From: Paenibacillus spiritus
Lineage (GTDB): Bacteria > Bacillota > Bacilli > Paenibacillales > Paenibacillaceae
Length of the DNA stretch: 64,000 nt
Direction of reading: 5' to 3'
Assembly (NCBI RefSeq): GCF_008710135.1
Contig: NZ_VYKK01000022.1
Coordinates: 62,001-126,000, forward strand
This document shows, piece by piece, positions 54,901-63,404 of this stretch; within the stretch, counting starts at the first letter, position 1, and each line of letters begins with the position of its first letter. A model generated the notes under the pieces. That model saw nothing but the letters and a program-made list of their open reading frames with translations. It did not search any database and was not told the origin of the DNA. A program made the position numbers and the translations under genes.

Positions 54901-55576
54901 GAGAATCGTGTCCATCAAGGAGATTATGACAAAGGCCGGCAAGGCGATGGCCTTTGTCGAATGGGAAGACCAGATCGACCGCTGCGAGGTCGTGCTCTTC
55001 CCCGAAGTGTGGCGGCGCAGCCGCAGCGCCGCCCAGAAAGGCGCGCTGCTGGCGCTGCGCGCCAGGGTCCAGCAGCAGGACGAAGGCTTCAAGCTGCTGG
55101 CCGAAGAGCTCGCGCCGCTCACGCTGGACGCCGTGCGCGCCCTGCTGCGGCGCCGGGAAGCTGCGGCTTCCCGGCCGCGGGGGGGCGCCGGGCCTGCGCA
55201 GGCCGGCGGCTTGACGGCCGCGCCGCGTCAAGCCGGCGCGGCTCCGCGGTCCGCAGCGTCCCCGGGGCGTCCGCCGGGGACGGGAGCCGGCGGCGCTGCC
55301 CGCGCTTCGTCCGCCGGAGCCTCAGGGGACGGCTCCCCAACGGGCGCCGGGCTGCGCGCGTTCGTCAAGATCACGCCGCAGGCCGAAGAGCAGGGTCTCC
55401 TGCCGGGCCTGCAGGAGCTGCTGCGCCGCCATCCGGGCAGCGTGCCCACGCTGCTCTTCTACGAGAGCCGACAGAAGCTGCTCGCGCTCAGCGACAGCTA
55501 CCGGGTCGAGCCGGCCCCGGAGCTGGTCCGGGGCATCGAGGCGATGCTCGGGGAGGGAACGGTCGTTATCAAATAA
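51920..55576 (+). CDS. dnaE: DNA polymerase III alpha subunit DnaE
   Basis: 1218 residues from ATG 51920 (MTPFVHLHVHSEYSLLDG). N-terminal PHP domain (1-240; HVHSEYSLLDG, LALTDHG), polymerase palm with TGPGRGSSAGSL (about 360) and PDIDIDFSDERRDEV (about 405-420, catalytic Asp), fingers, HhH and OB domains (VTAGRIVSIKEIMTKAGKAM near 990). An Ala/Gly/Pro/Arg/Ser low-complexity stretch (about 1077-1143) precedes the C-terminal 75 residues; this makes it about 100 residues longer than B. subtilis DnaE (1115). A long upstream in-frame extension to 51524 overlaps ytrH and is not real. Confidence 0.96.
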   Translation: MTPFVHLHVHSEYSLLDGAARISELARRAADYGMTSLALTDHGVMYGAIPFYKACREHGIKPIIGCEVYLTAGSRKERGSRKDQPIYHLILLAKSETGYRNLMKLVSAGHLEGYHYKPRIDMELLAAYAEGLVCLSACLGGEVPQHLLHGREEEARRAALRYREIFGEDFYLELQDHGLVEQKRVNPKLITLAGELGIGLAATNDVHYLSREDAAMQDVLICIGTGKTVDDEDRLKIGTDQLYLKNDAEMAALFPHVPEAIANTAAIADKCNLELEFGRHILPAYDPIPEGLDAPAYLRRLCLAGLEERYAGTARWEEPSSRQEAQDRLEYELGVIESMGFSDYFLIVWDFIAYCHRQGIATGPGRGSSAGSLTAYCLRITDVDPLKYNLLFERFLNPERVTMPDIDIDFSDERRDEVIAYVAAKYGESHVAQIITFGTMAARAAVRDVGRALNMPYGEVDKAAKLIPGQLGISIARALESSPDLKALYEGSPRVRELLDMAMKVEGMPRHASTHAAGVVISRGPLTDAVPLQEGNEGTALTQYSMEHLEAIGLLKMDFLGLRTLSIIERCTDWIAQLAGSAPDFRGIADDDPATYEMLGRGETTGVFQLESAGMRRVLKELRPTAFEDIVSVLALYRPGPMEFIPKYIQGKHGLAEVEYPHPDLIPILADTYGIIVYQEQIMQIASRMAGFSLGEADLLRRAVSKKKRETLDRERGHFVAGSLKQGYREADANAVYDMIVRFADYGFPRAHAAAYGVLAFQTAYLKAHHPVPFMAAMLTAVMGVHRKVAEYVLDCRRMGISVLPPDVNGSGVTFTPSSAGGGESGSGHIRFGLAAIKNVGTLAVEGILEARKERPFDSLLDFCRRVDLRVCNKRVIESLIQAGAFDSLPGHRAQLLAMLDETVDAAVKWRKERDELQIQLFDDLIESPNWDISYPDIPRFSAAQQLELERELLGLYLSGHPLDDAEELLEEPGVQRLVELEEAPDESMAVTAGRIVSIKEIMTKAGKAMAFVEWEDQIDRCEVVLFPEVWRRSRSAAQKGALLALRARVQQQDEGFKLLAEELAPLTLDAVRALLRRREAAASRPRGGAGPAQAGGLTAAPRQAGAAPRSAASPGRPPGTGAGGAARASSAGASGDGSPTGAGLRAFVKITPQAEEQGLLPGLQELLRRHPGSVPTLLFYESRQKLLALSDSYRVEPAPELVRGIEAMLGEGTVVIK

Positions 55577-55650
55577 GAACGTTTTGCCTTTTGCGCGCAT
55601 AGAGTAGGAGACGGCCGGACTTAACCGGCGCAGCAAAGGGGAGAACGCGG

Positions 55651-56139
55651 ATGTCATACCAAGTCGCGGCGGACATGCTGGAGCGCAGGGGCGTCTCCAT
55701 CGAATCGATTGCAGAGATTGTCCATGCCCTTCAGTCAGTCTATTATCCGGAGTTGAAGCAGGAGGAATGCGCGGCGAGCGTCCGGGCCGTCCTCGGCAAG
55801 AGAGAGGTGCAATATACGCTGATGACGGGGATCGCCCTGGATGAGCTGGCCGAGCGGAAGCTGCTGCCCCAGCCGCTGCAGGCCGTAATGGAGGCGGACG
55901 AATCCCTCTACGGGGCGGACGAGACGCTGGCGCTCGGCATCACCGGCGTATACGGCATGATTGGCCTGACCGGCTTCGGCTATCTCGACAAGAACAAACC
56001 CGGCGTTATCGGCATGCTCAACGACAAAACCCGAGGCATTCATGTCTTTCTCGACGATCTGGTCGCCAGCATCGCGGCGGCCGCATCGGCGCGGATTGCC
56101 CACCGGCATGAGGGAGCAAGGCAATATTTCGATGCCTGA
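55651..56139 (+). CDS. phosphatidylglycerophosphatase A (YutG type)
   Basis: 162 residues. The PgpA family signature is seen in GVYGMIGLTGFGYLDKNKPGVIG... (about 105-128) and HVFLDDLVASIAAAASARIA (about 131-150). Shorter Gram-positive YutG-type proteins lack most of the membrane spans of the E. coli form. Would dephosphorylate phosphatidylglycerol phosphate. ATG 55651 after AAGGGGAG. Lies between dnaE and accD. Confidence 0.85.
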   Translation: MSYQVAADMLERRGVSIESIAEIVHALQSVYYPELKQEECAASVRAVLGKREVQYTLMTGIALDELAERKLLPQPLQAVMEADESLYGADETLALGITGVYGMIGLTGFGYLDKNKPGVIGMLNDKTRGIHVFLDDLVASIAAAASARIAHRHEGARQYFDA

Positions 56140-56317
56140 ACGGGGCGTTCGCGAAGCCTTTTATTCCGCACCGCAGAGCCGCTCTGCGTCCTTCCGGGGA
56201 CGCGGCGCGGCCCTTTGTCCTATGCCCGGACTCTGTTGCAGGAAAAAAGTAAACTGTGTTATCATGGTTCCAACGTACGGGTACGGCTGATTGAGGAAGG
56301 GGAGGACTTGTCGGGAC

Positions 56318-56506
56318 ATGTGGACGGTCATCTATATTGCGCCTACCGCCAGGATGGCGGATATGATCAAGAGTAAGCTGACGGAAGAAGGATTTCTGGT
56401 CCAGAGCCGCCCGGTCAATATGTCCAAGCAGCAATTTGAAATTCTCGTTCCTTCCGGAGAATTGGAAGAAGTCCAGGAAGTGCTTAACCTGATTCTGCAC
56501 CCGTAG
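56318..56506 (+). CDS. DUF2007-like small protein
   Basis: 62 residues. VIYIAPTARMADMIKSKLTEEGFLV is the usual DUF2007 (putative signal-transducing) start: a beta strand, a helix that scans A..MIKSKL and a GF turn. QQFEILVPSGELEEVQEVLN is the second half. Start taken at ATG 56318; a TTG at 56291 is in frame but has no RBS. 75 bp upstream of accD and probably co-transcribed. Confidence 0.75.
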   Translation: MWTVIYIAPTARMADMIKSKLTEEGFLVQSRPVNMSKQQFEILVPSGELEEVQEVLNLILHP

Positions 56507-56581
56507 CCCGCCGACGTCGGGAACGGGAGAGCAGTGAACGGCAGGCTGCATAACGCCAATAATGTGCTGAGAGGTGCGGTT

Positions 56582-57475
56582 GTGTTCAAAGACTTATTTC
56601 AGAAAAAACGGAAATACGCGACTATTCCATCCCAGCGCGCGCTGCGCAGCGGCGAGCCGGAACCCGGTGAACGCCCGAAGCGGGAAGTTCCCGAAGGATT
56701 GATGAGCAAATGCGCCAAGTGCGGCTCTATCCAGTACAGCAAGGAACTGGAGAAGCACCTGAAAGTATGTCCGGCCTGCGGCTATCACATGCGGCTGAAC
56801 GCCGCCGAGCGGATTGCCATCACGCTGGATGAGGGCAGCTTCGTGGAATTCGACGCCGGCATGACTTCGGTCGATCCGCTGCAATTCCCGGGCTACGCCT
56901 CGAAGCTGGAGCAGCAGAAGCTGAAGACCGGCCGCGAAGAAGCGGTCATCACCGGCATAGGGACCATTGACGGACATGCCGTCATGATCGCCGTTATGGA
57001 TTTTGAATTCTTTTCGGGCAGCATGGGCTCGGTCGTCGGAGAGAAGATTACCCGGGCCGTCGAGGAAGCGACCGTGCAGCGTCTGCCGCTGCTGATCTTC
57101 TCGACCTCGGGCGGCGCCCGGATGCAGGAGAGCATTCTCAGTCTCATGCAGATGGCGAAGACGAGCGCCGCTCTCGCCCGGTTCGGCGAGTCCGGAGGCC
57201 TTTATTTGTCGATCATTACCGACCCGACTACAGGCGGCGTATCCGCCAGCTTTGCAAGTCTGGGCGATATTATCATTGCCGAGCCGGGAGCGGTATTCGG
57301 CTTTGCTGGACGGATTGTCATTGAGCAGACGATCCGGCAGAAGCTGCCGGATGACTTTCAGACGGCGGAGTTCAATTTAAAGCACGGACAATTGGATCTT
57401 GTGGTTCACCGCAAGGAAATGCGGTCCAAGCTCTCCAAGCTGCTGGAGCTGCATGACACGAAAGGGGGCTGCTGA
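56582..57475 (+). CDS. accD: acetyl-CoA carboxylase carboxyltransferase beta subunit
   Basis: 297 residues from GTG 56582 ([17 protein letters not shown]), preceded by GAGGTG. The zinc ribbon is CAKCG...CPACGY (about 41-63). Crotonase-fold: [19 protein letters not shown] (about 142), [13 protein letters not shown] (about 178). With AccA it transfers carboxyl from carboxybiotin to acetyl-CoA to make malonyl-CoA. The stop is 1 bp before the accA ATG. Confidence 0.97.
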   Translation: MFKDLFQKKRKYATIPSQRALRSGEPEPGERPKREVPEGLMSKCAKCGSIQYSKELEKHLKVCPACGYHMRLNAAERIAITLDEGSFVEFDAGMTSVDPLQFPGYASKLEQQKLKTGREEAVITGIGTIDGHAVMIAVMDFEFFSGSMGSVVGEKITRAVEEATVQRLPLLIFSTSGGARMQESILSLMQMAKTSAALARFGESGGLYLSIITDPTTGGVSASFASLGDIIIAEPGAVFGFAGRIVIEQTIRQKLPDDFQTAEFNLKHGQLDLVVHRKEMRSKLSKLLELHDTKGGC

Positions 57476-57476
57476 A

Positions 57477-58478
57477 ATGGCGGGCGAATTGCCTTTTGAG
57501 ACCCCTCTGGCGGAAATGCGCAAGAAGATCATGGAACTGCAGCAGTTCGGCGCAGAGAAGGGCATTGATTTCAGCGAAGAGATTGCCAGGCTGGAAGAAC
57601 GCTACCGGCTGCTGGAAGATGAAATATACGCCAATATTACGCCTTCGCAGAAAATGCACCTGGCCCGCCATCACGGCCGGCCGACCTCGCTTGATCTGAT
57701 GAATCTCATCTTCGACGATTTCCTGGAACTGCACGGCGACCGGCTCTTCGGCGACGATCTGGCCGTAGTCGGAGGCCTTGCCAAGCTGGACGGGCAGCCC
57801 GTAACGGTAATCGGGCAGCAGCGCGGGAAGGACACCAAGGACAATATTGCCCGCTTCTTCGGCAGCGCTCATCCCGAGGGCTTCCGCAAGGCGCTGCGGC
57901 TGATGCAGCAGGCGGACAAGTTTCGGCGCCCCATTATTACTTTTATTGATACGAAGGGCGCTTATCCAGGCAATACGGCCGAGGAGCGGGGGCAGTCCGA
58001 GGCCATCGCCCGGAATCTGCTGGAGATGTCGAAGCTTCGGGTTCCGGTCATCTGCGTTGTCATCGGCGAAGGCGGAAGCGGCGGAGCGTTGGCCATGGCC
58101 GTCGGCAACCGGGTGCTGATGCTGGAGCATGCGATCTATTCCGTCATTTCTCCGAACGGAGCCGCTTCCATTCTGTGGAAGGACGCCACCAAAGCCGACA
58201 AGGCGGCGGAAGCGATGAAGATTACGGCCGCCGATCTGCTGGCCATGGAAGTCGTCGAGGAGATCGTGCCCGAGCCGAAGGGCGGGGCGCATGCCGATTA
58301 TGAAGCGACAGCCGGACATATTAAGGAAGCAATTATCCGCCATCTGCAGGAGCTGTCCGTCATGGACGCCGACGAGCTGCGGGAGGACCGCTACCTGAAA
58401 TTCCGCAAGATCGGCGAATATGCCGAAGCCCGCGAAGAAGAGGCGCTTCCCGAAGAAGCGGCCTTGAGTCCGGAATAG
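57477..58478 (+). CDS. accA: acetyl-CoA carboxylase carboxyltransferase alpha subunit
   Basis: 333 residues. N-terminal helices ([20 protein letters not shown]), then [20 protein letters not shown] (about 117), [20 protein letters not shown] (about 158-177) and [17 protein letters not shown] (about 196). Stoichiometric partner of AccD, immediately downstream with AAAGGGGG as RBS within the accD end. The extension after residue 315 is Glu/Ala-rich. Clean terminator follows. Confidence 0.97.
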   Translation: MAGELPFETPLAEMRKKIMELQQFGAEKGIDFSEEIARLEERYRLLEDEIYANITPSQKMHLARHHGRPTSLDLMNLIFDDFLELHGDRLFGDDLAVVGGLAKLDGQPVTVIGQQRGKDTKDNIARFFGSAHPEGFRKALRLMQQADKFRRPIITFIDTKGAYPGNTAEERGQSEAIARNLLEMSKLRVPVICVVIGEGGSGGALAMAVGNRVLMLEHAIYSVISPNGAASILWKDATKADKAAEAMKITAADLLAMEVVEEIVPEPKGGAHADYEATAGHIKEAIIRHLQELSVMDADELREDRYLKFRKIGEYAEAREEEALPEEAALSPE

Positions 58479-58491
58479 AGGAATAGCCATA

Positions 58492-58530
58492 GCGGCCTGC
58501 TCCCGCCCTGCGAGAGCAGGCCGCTTTTTG
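58492..58530 (+). terminator. Rho-independent terminator of accDA
   Basis: GCGGCCTGCTC pairs with GAGCAGGCCGC around an 11-nt loop, followed by TTTTT. Confidence 0.93.
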
Positions 58531-58628
58531 CCGATCAGGGTCTCTCAATCTATCAAATTGCTTTTCGTATCTGTGTACTGTTTTTCACAAATTACATGTG
58601 AGTTTTACATGAAATCACCCCGGAATCA

Positions 58629-58657
58629 TTGATTTTGTCTAGCGGTTGCAGTAATAT
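58629..58657 (+). promoter_or_regulatory. sigma-A promoter of pyk
   Basis: TTGATT (58629-58634), 17-bp spacer, TAATAT (58652-58657); leader of about 90 nt. The gap 58531-58753 holds no other gene. Confidence 0.6.
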
Positions 58658-58753
58658 TCATAAGGGCGCAGTTAACCTGCCAATTCATAGGGTATCAGTA
58701 TTAACGGTTGGATCAGCCACACAGAGAGAAACAAAAAAACGGAGGAAAACCTA

Positions 58754-60178
58754 ATGCGGAAAAGTAAAATTGTATGTACGATCGGTCCTGCAAGCGAATC
58801 GTTGGAGAACATCAAAAAATTGATTTTGGCCGGAATGAACGTGGCCCGTCTGAACTTCTCCCACGGCGATTATGAAGAGCACGGCAACCGGATCAAGACG
58901 ATCCGTCAGGCTTCCCAGGAACTGGGCAAGACTGTAGCCATCCTTCTGGATACCAAAGGACCCGAAATTCGTACAGGCAAGCTGGAAGTAGAGCCGATCG
59001 AACTGGTTCAGGATGAATACCTGACCCTGACGACCGAAGAAATCCTGGGCGACAAGAACCGGATTTCCGTGACCTACACCGATCTGCCGAGCGACGTTCA
59101 GGTAGGTTCGACCATCCTCATCGACGACGGTCTGATCGGACTGACTGTTGTTGACATTCAAGGCACCGAAATCAAGACCCGTATCGTTAACGGCGGAACG
59201 ATTAAGAGCAAGAAGGGCGTTAACGTGCCCGGAGTTGCCATTTCCCTGCCGGGCATTACGGAGAAGGACACCAACGACATTATTTTCGGGATCGAACAGG
59301 ACATCGATTTTATTGCCGCTTCCTTCGTTCGCAAAGCCAGCGACGTGCTGGAAATCCGCGATCTGCTCAAGAAGCACAATGCGGAGCATATCCAGATTAT
59401 TTCCAAGATTGAGAACCAGCAGGGTGTGGACAACCTGGACGAGATCCTGGCTGTATCCGACGGCCTGATGGTTGCCCGCGGCGACCTGGGCGTAGAAATT
59501 CCGGCGGAAGATGTGCCGCTGGCCCAGAAGCTGATGATTCAGAAGTGCAACATCGCCGGCAAGCCGGTAATTACGGCTACCCAGATGCTGGATTCCATGC
59601 AGCGCAACCCGCGTCCGACCCGCGCCGAAGCGAGCGACGTGGCGAACGCCATCTTCGACGGCACCGACGGCATCATGCTGTCCGGCGAAACGGCCGCAGG
59701 GAAATACCCGGTTGAATCTGTATTGACGATGTCCCGCATCGCCGAGAAGGCCGAATCCGCGCTGAACTACCGTGAAATCTTCCTGAAGCAGCAGATTGCC
59801 CAGGAAACGACGGTAACGGAAGCGATCAGCCAATCCGTCGCGATCTCCGCGCTGGACCTGAACGCCAAAGCGATCATTTCCTCGACGGTCAGCGGCCACA
59901 CGGCTCGCGTCGTATCGAAGTATCGTCCGAAGTCGCCGATCATCGCGGTAACGACCGAAGACCGCACGATGCGTCAGCTCGCGCTGGTATGGGGCGTGTT
60001 CCCGGTTCGCGGCGAGCAGGCTTCTTCGACCGATGAACTGCTGGAGACAGCCGTTAAGGGCGGCAAGGCTTCCGGCCTCGTGAAGGGCGGCGACCTTGTC
60101 GTAATCACTGCCGGTATTCCGCTGGGCCGTTCGGGCTCCACGAACCTGGTGAAAGTTGAACAAATCGCGAACGACTAA
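58754..60178 (+). CDS. pyk: pyruvate kinase (short form)
   Basis: 474 residues, [21 protein letters not shown] at the start, [10 protein letters not shown] (about 33), [11 protein letters not shown] (about 63-73), ISKIENQQG (about 216), [12 protein letters not shown] (about 239; K+/Mg2+ site) and [11 protein letters not shown] (about 271). Converts PEP and ADP to pyruvate and ATP. B. subtilis Pyk is about 585 residues, with a C-terminal PEP-utiliser-like extra domain; it is absent here. B. subtilis has pfkA between accA and pyk; none is found here. Confidence 0.97.
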   Translation: MRKSKIVCTIGPASESLENIKKLILAGMNVARLNFSHGDYEEHGNRIKTIRQASQELGKTVAILLDTKGPEIRTGKLEVEPIELVQDEYLTLTTEEILGDKNRISVTYTDLPSDVQVGSTILIDDGLIGLTVVDIQGTEIKTRIVNGGTIKSKKGVNVPGVAISLPGITEKDTNDIIFGIEQDIDFIAASFVRKASDVLEIRDLLKKHNAEHIQIISKIENQQGVDNLDEILAVSDGLMVARGDLGVEIPAEDVPLAQKLMIQKCNIAGKPVITATQMLDSMQRNPRPTRAEASDVANAIFDGTDGIMLSGETAAGKYPVESVLTMSRIAEKAESALNYREIFLKQQIAQETTVTEAISQSVAISALDLNAKAIISSTVSGHTARVVSKYRPKSPIIAVTTEDRTMRQLALVWGVFPVRGEQASSTDELLETAVKGGKASGLVKGGDLVVITAGIPLGRSGSTNLVKVEQIAND

Positions 60179-60251
60179 GCACCTGCTGCCTTAGGTCTGA
60201 AGACCCGGCTCTCGCAGGAGTGTTACGCATGAATAGAGCATCGAACAAGAA

Positions 60252-60278
60252 GCAATGGCGTTCTAGCCATTGCTTTTT
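60252..60278 (+). terminator. Rho-independent terminator of pyk
   Basis: GCAATGGC-GTTCTA-GCCATTGC followed by TTTTT. The last codons of the convergent G1-peptidase gene lie inside it. Confidence 0.93.
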
Positions 60279-61108
60279 GTATGAGGTGAAGGATGCCGGC
60301 AGGGCTTCCGGCGGATAAGCCTTGCTGCGAGACGGAGCTTTCCGAGCGGCGGACCAAGGCGGCGCACCGCAAAGGCGTCTCCGCGAGCCGAAGGGGCGGT
60401 AGGGACGGCATAGACCCGGCCGTTCTGAATGAGAATGCCGCCGTCTCTCAGGCGCAGCCGGGGATTGCGGCCGTTCACCCGGCAGCGGAAGAAGCAGACG
60501 GGAGTCAGCGCGGCAAGGCGAGTGGGCGCCCCGTCGACGAAGGGGGGCTCCAGAATCCATTCGGCCGATGTCATGGGACCGCTATAGGAACGATCGGTGC
60601 AGAAGCTCCAGCCGCGGGTAAGGTTGCAGAGCGCAATTCTCCATAAGCCGGAGGACTGGCGGCGGATCGAAGCGCGCATCCGGTCCCCGGGTAAGACAGG
60701 ATAGGGAATCGGGGTCTCCGCTGCCGGAAGAATCTCCCACCAGGCATAATAGCGGGCTTTGCCGTCCACAAATTCATGGGCGGTCCCCGTCTGGATCAGG
60801 CTGGAATTCCGGAATCCGTCGATTCCAATCCAGGCGGAGGAATAAGAAGGCTGTCTCGTCGGTCGGACTGTCGGGACGCGCCACTCGGCTGAAATGCTGC
60901 GGAAGCGGCCCTTACGGCCGGAGAGGGCATACCCGCTCCAGTTCGAGGAAGCCCAGCCCAGGCGTTCTCTGCCGGAAGGCGAAGGGCGTCCGGTTATGGA
61001 ACAGGGCCGGTGGCGGTGTCTGCCCGGCAACGGTCTTCGGGTCGAAGTTGCCGCCGGGCCTGAAGCGGGCATTCGGCGGTTGGCGTGGGACCGCTTGCGT
61101 TGAATCAT
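60263..61108 (-). CDS. G1-type (eqolisin-like) glutamic peptidase homologue
   Basis: 281 residues, ATG 61108 behind AAGGAGGAG. From about residue 53 it matches G1 peptidases: SSNWSGYAL, FRSISAEWRVPTV (about 70), SSAWIGIDGFRNSSLIQTGT (about 89-108, with the catalytic Gln), YYAWWEILP (about 118) and SAEWILEPP (about 178, with the catalytic Glu). Fungal members are secreted acid proteases, but here no signal peptide is seen, only an Arg/Pro-rich N-terminus, and the C-terminal 60 residues are basic. The C-terminus reads through the pyk terminator. Confidence 0.8.
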   Translation of the reverse strand: MIQRKRSHANRRMPASGPAATSTRRPLPGRHRHRPCSITGRPSPSGRERLGWASSNWSGYALSGRKGRFRSISAEWRVPTVRPTRQPSYSSAWIGIDGFRNSSLIQTGTAHEFVDGKARYYAWWEILPAAETPIPYPVLPGDRMRASIRRQSSGLWRIALCNLTRGWSFCTDRSYSGPMTSAEWILEPPFVDGAPTRLAALTPVCFFRCRVNGRNPRLRLRDGGILIQNGRVYAVPTAPSARGDAFAVRRLGPPLGKLRLAARLIRRKPCRHPSPHTKSNG

Positions 61109-61227
61109 AGGTATTCTCCTCCTTGATAAAGCTGGCTGTTCGGGTGGTTATGACAGTAGATGCACAGCCGAAGGGCGGGGAATGGGCATTTAGACAATTT
61201 GGATGGTGCGGGAGGAAGCAAGGCGCG

Positions 61228-62406
61228 ATGTGGACCAAAATGCTTAAACTTCGGTTGTTCTATCTGTTTCTCGGCTTATCGGGCGGGCTGTTCGGCCCGT
61301 ATCTGACCCTTCTGCTCTCGCATAACGGGCTGGACAGCAGCCGGATCGGTATGCTGATGGCGCTCGGGACGCTGGTGGCGATTCTGCTCCAGCCGGTCTG
61401 GGGCATTATTTCCGACCGCTACCGCCAGACCCGGCTTGTGCTGATCCTCAGTGTTGCGGTTCCGGCAGCGCTCGCTGTGCTGTACCGCTCCGATCTCTAT
61501 CTGGTGCTCACGCTGGTCTATATGGTATCGACAGTCTTTTCCTCTACCCAGGCGCCGATCTCGGACTCCTACGCCATCGCGGCGGCCCGGCAGGCGGGAT
61601 CGACCTATGGCAGCATCCGGCTCATGCTGAGCTTTGGAGCGGCGGTGGGAGGCTATGCCGGCGGACGGTATGTATCGGCCTTCACGGTATCGAGCATCTG
61701 GCTGCCTTATCTGCTGCTGGCCGCAGCCGCCGTAGCGGTGGCGCTGACCCTGCCGCGGGAAGCGGAGGAGAACCATATGATGCCGCAGTCGCTCTCGCGG
61801 GGCATCCGGGAGCTGATGGGCAACCGGATGTTCCTCGCCTTCCTGGGAGGCAGCTTCCTGGTCAATCAGACGATGACGGCCTTCGGTACCTACTTCGTGC
61901 TGGCCTTCAAGTCGGCGGGCGGCTCGACCGCCCATGCGGGCATCGCGCTGCTGATAGCTTCGATCACCAACGTGCCGTCCATGCTGATCGCTTCCAAGGT
62001 CATGGCCCGGTGGGGCATCGAACGGACGATGCTTCTGGCGGCGCTGGTCTATGTGCTGCGCTGGGGTATCCAGGTTGTCCTGCCCGATCCGTCTGTCATG
62101 ATCGGAGTCCAGTTCCTTCACGGGCTTTCTTTTGGCTTCTTCTATATTGCTGCGGTGGAATACGTGTCCCGAATCACGGCGGCGGACATGCAGGCTACCG
62201 GACAGAGCGTCTTCAATATGGTCTTCTCCGGTCTGGCGGGAATCGTGGGCAATCTGCTGAACGGGTATCTGCTGAATCAGGGCGGCGTTGCGGCGATGAA
62301 CATCTCCTGCATGCTGAGCGCAGCCCTCGGTTCGCTGCTTCTGCTCATCGTGGCGCGGAGCTCGCGCCGCCGGAAATTTGCCGCCCCGGTGCAGACGGGC
62401 GTATAA
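61228..62406 (+). CDS. MFS transporter (MFS_1-like / nucleoside-H+-symporter-like)
   Basis: 392 residues, twelve membrane segments. GGLFGPYLTLLLSHNGLDSSRIGMLMALGT spans TM1-2 with GIISDRYRQTR (about 69) as the MFS loop 2-3 motif. PISDSYAIAAARQAGSTYGSIRLM near 112 resembles the LacY-like/MFS_1-like group. Start ATG 61228 (MWTKMLKLR); the 35-residue longer frame is not hydrophobic at its N-terminus. Substrate unknown. Confidence 0.85.
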   Translation: MWTKMLKLRLFYLFLGLSGGLFGPYLTLLLSHNGLDSSRIGMLMALGTLVAILLQPVWGIISDRYRQTRLVLILSVAVPAALAVLYRSDLYLVLTLVYMVSTVFSSTQAPISDSYAIAAARQAGSTYGSIRLMLSFGAAVGGYAGGRYVSAFTVSSIWLPYLLLAAAAVAVALTLPREAEENHMMPQSLSRGIRELMGNRMFLAFLGGSFLVNQTMTAFGTYFVLAFKSAGGSTAHAGIALLIASITNVPSMLIASKVMARWGIERTMLLAALVYVLRWGIQVVLPDPSVMIGVQFLHGLSFGFFYIAAVEYVSRITAADMQATGQSVFNMVFSGLAGIVGNLLNGYLLNQGGVAAMNISCMLSAALGSLLLLIVARSSRRRKFAAPVQTGV

Positions 62407-62458
62407 TGAGTCAACCGGGTAATGATGAAGGATTGTATGACTCAAGGAGGAAGACCAA

Positions 62459-62932
62459 ATGAGAAAGAACGCTGTTGCGCTGCCCGGAAGCTGGCACGGG
62501 ACCCCGCTCAGGGTCCGCTACCAGGAGACCGACGGCATGGGCGTCGTGTACCATTCCAATTATTTGAACTGGTTCGAGGTGGCGCGAACGGAGATGCTCC
62601 GTGAGCTCGGCTTCGCTTACCGTATGCTTGAGGAGCAAGGCGTAATGCTGCCTGTGACCGCGGCAGAGCTGCAATATAAAAGCCCGGCCCGTTATGACGA
62701 TCAGATTAGGGTATACACGCGGGTATCGGCGTTCTCGCCGCTCCGCATGGCCTTTGAGTACGAAGTCCGGCGGAGCGATGGCCTGGACGGGGAGGAGGCT
62801 CCCGCCGGCAGCGGCGATCTGCTTGTAACCGGGAAGACCGAGCATGTCTGGGTGGACCGGACCTGGAAGCCCTGCCGGCTGGAACGGGTGCTTCCGGAGC
62901 AGTTCGCGGCTTTGGCCGAGGCGCTGCGGTAG
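62459..62932 (+). CDS. YbgC/FadM-type acyl-CoA thioesterase
   Basis: 157 residues, hot-dog fold. RVRYQETDGMGVVYHSNYLNWFEVART (about 18-44) contains the 4-hydroxybenzoyl-CoA-thioesterase signature with the catalytic Asp. Start ATG 62459 behind GGAGG. Hydrolyses acyl-CoA; the chain length is unknown. 52 bp after the MFS gene and 13 bp before fxsA, so possibly one operon. Confidence 0.9.
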   Translation: MRKNAVALPGSWHGTPLRVRYQETDGMGVVYHSNYLNWFEVARTEMLRELGFAYRMLEEQGVMLPVTAAELQYKSPARYDDQIRVYTRVSAFSPLRMAFEYEVRRSDGLDGEEAPAGSGDLLVTGKTEHVWVDRTWKPCRLERVLPEQFAALAEALR

Positions 62933-62945
62933 AAGGGAGAGCGTA

Positions 62946-63347
62946 ATGGTTATCAGGGGAAAATGGTTGTGGGCCGCGATCTTTATTGTGCCCGCTGTGG
63001 AATTATTCGGTTTTCTGCTCGTGTCGGAGCACATCGGCGTCTCCAAGGCGCTCCTGCTGCTGCTGGCCACGTCGGTCATCGGACTTGTGATGATGCGTTT
63101 TGAGGGCAAGAAAGTGCTGCAGGACAGCAAGGCGCTGCTGGAAGCGGGCCAGCCGCCCGGCCGGACCATGCTGGACGGCCTGTGCGTTTTTATGGGCGGC
63201 ATGATGTTGATTCTGCCCGGATTCGTAACGGATCTGATCGGCTTTACGCTGCTGTTCCCGCTGACGCGGCCGGTGTACCGCTTCTGGATGATGAAGTGGA
63301 TTCAGAGAAAGATGAAGAACGGAACCTTCACGTATTACCGCAAATAG
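62946..63347 (+). CDS. fxsA: FxsA-like membrane protein
   Basis: 133 residues. Membrane segments near 9-28, 32-50 and 78-105, with ELFGFLLVSEHIGVSKALLL (about 19) and GGMMLILPGFVTDLIGFTLLFPLTR (about 82) typical of FxsA. ATG 62946 behind GGGAGAG. Role in phage-exclusion effects in E. coli is by overexpression only. Lies next to ytvI, as in B. subtilis. Confidence 0.92.
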   Translation: MVIRGKWLWAAIFIVPAVELFGFLLVSEHIGVSKALLLLLATSVIGLVMMRFEGKKVLQDSKALLEAGQPPGRTMLDGLCVFMGGMMLILPGFVTDLIGFTLLFPLTRPVYRFWMMKWIQRKMKNGTFTYYRK

Positions 63348-63355
63348 AAGCTGAT

Positions 63356-63400
63356 AAGCCGCTTTTGCCCGCCCGCCGGCAGGAATTAGCGGCTTTTGGC
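63356..63400. terminator. hairpin between fxsA and ytvI
   Basis: AAGCCGC pairs with GCGGCTT across a GC-rich loop, followed by TTTGG on the plus strand. It precedes the ytvI stop. Confidence 0.6.
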
Positions 63401-63404
63401 ATTC

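Noticed and set aside
52454-55231. 925-codon minus-strand open frame
   Set aside because: Antisense shadow of dnaE; the plus strand has all the polymerase motifs.
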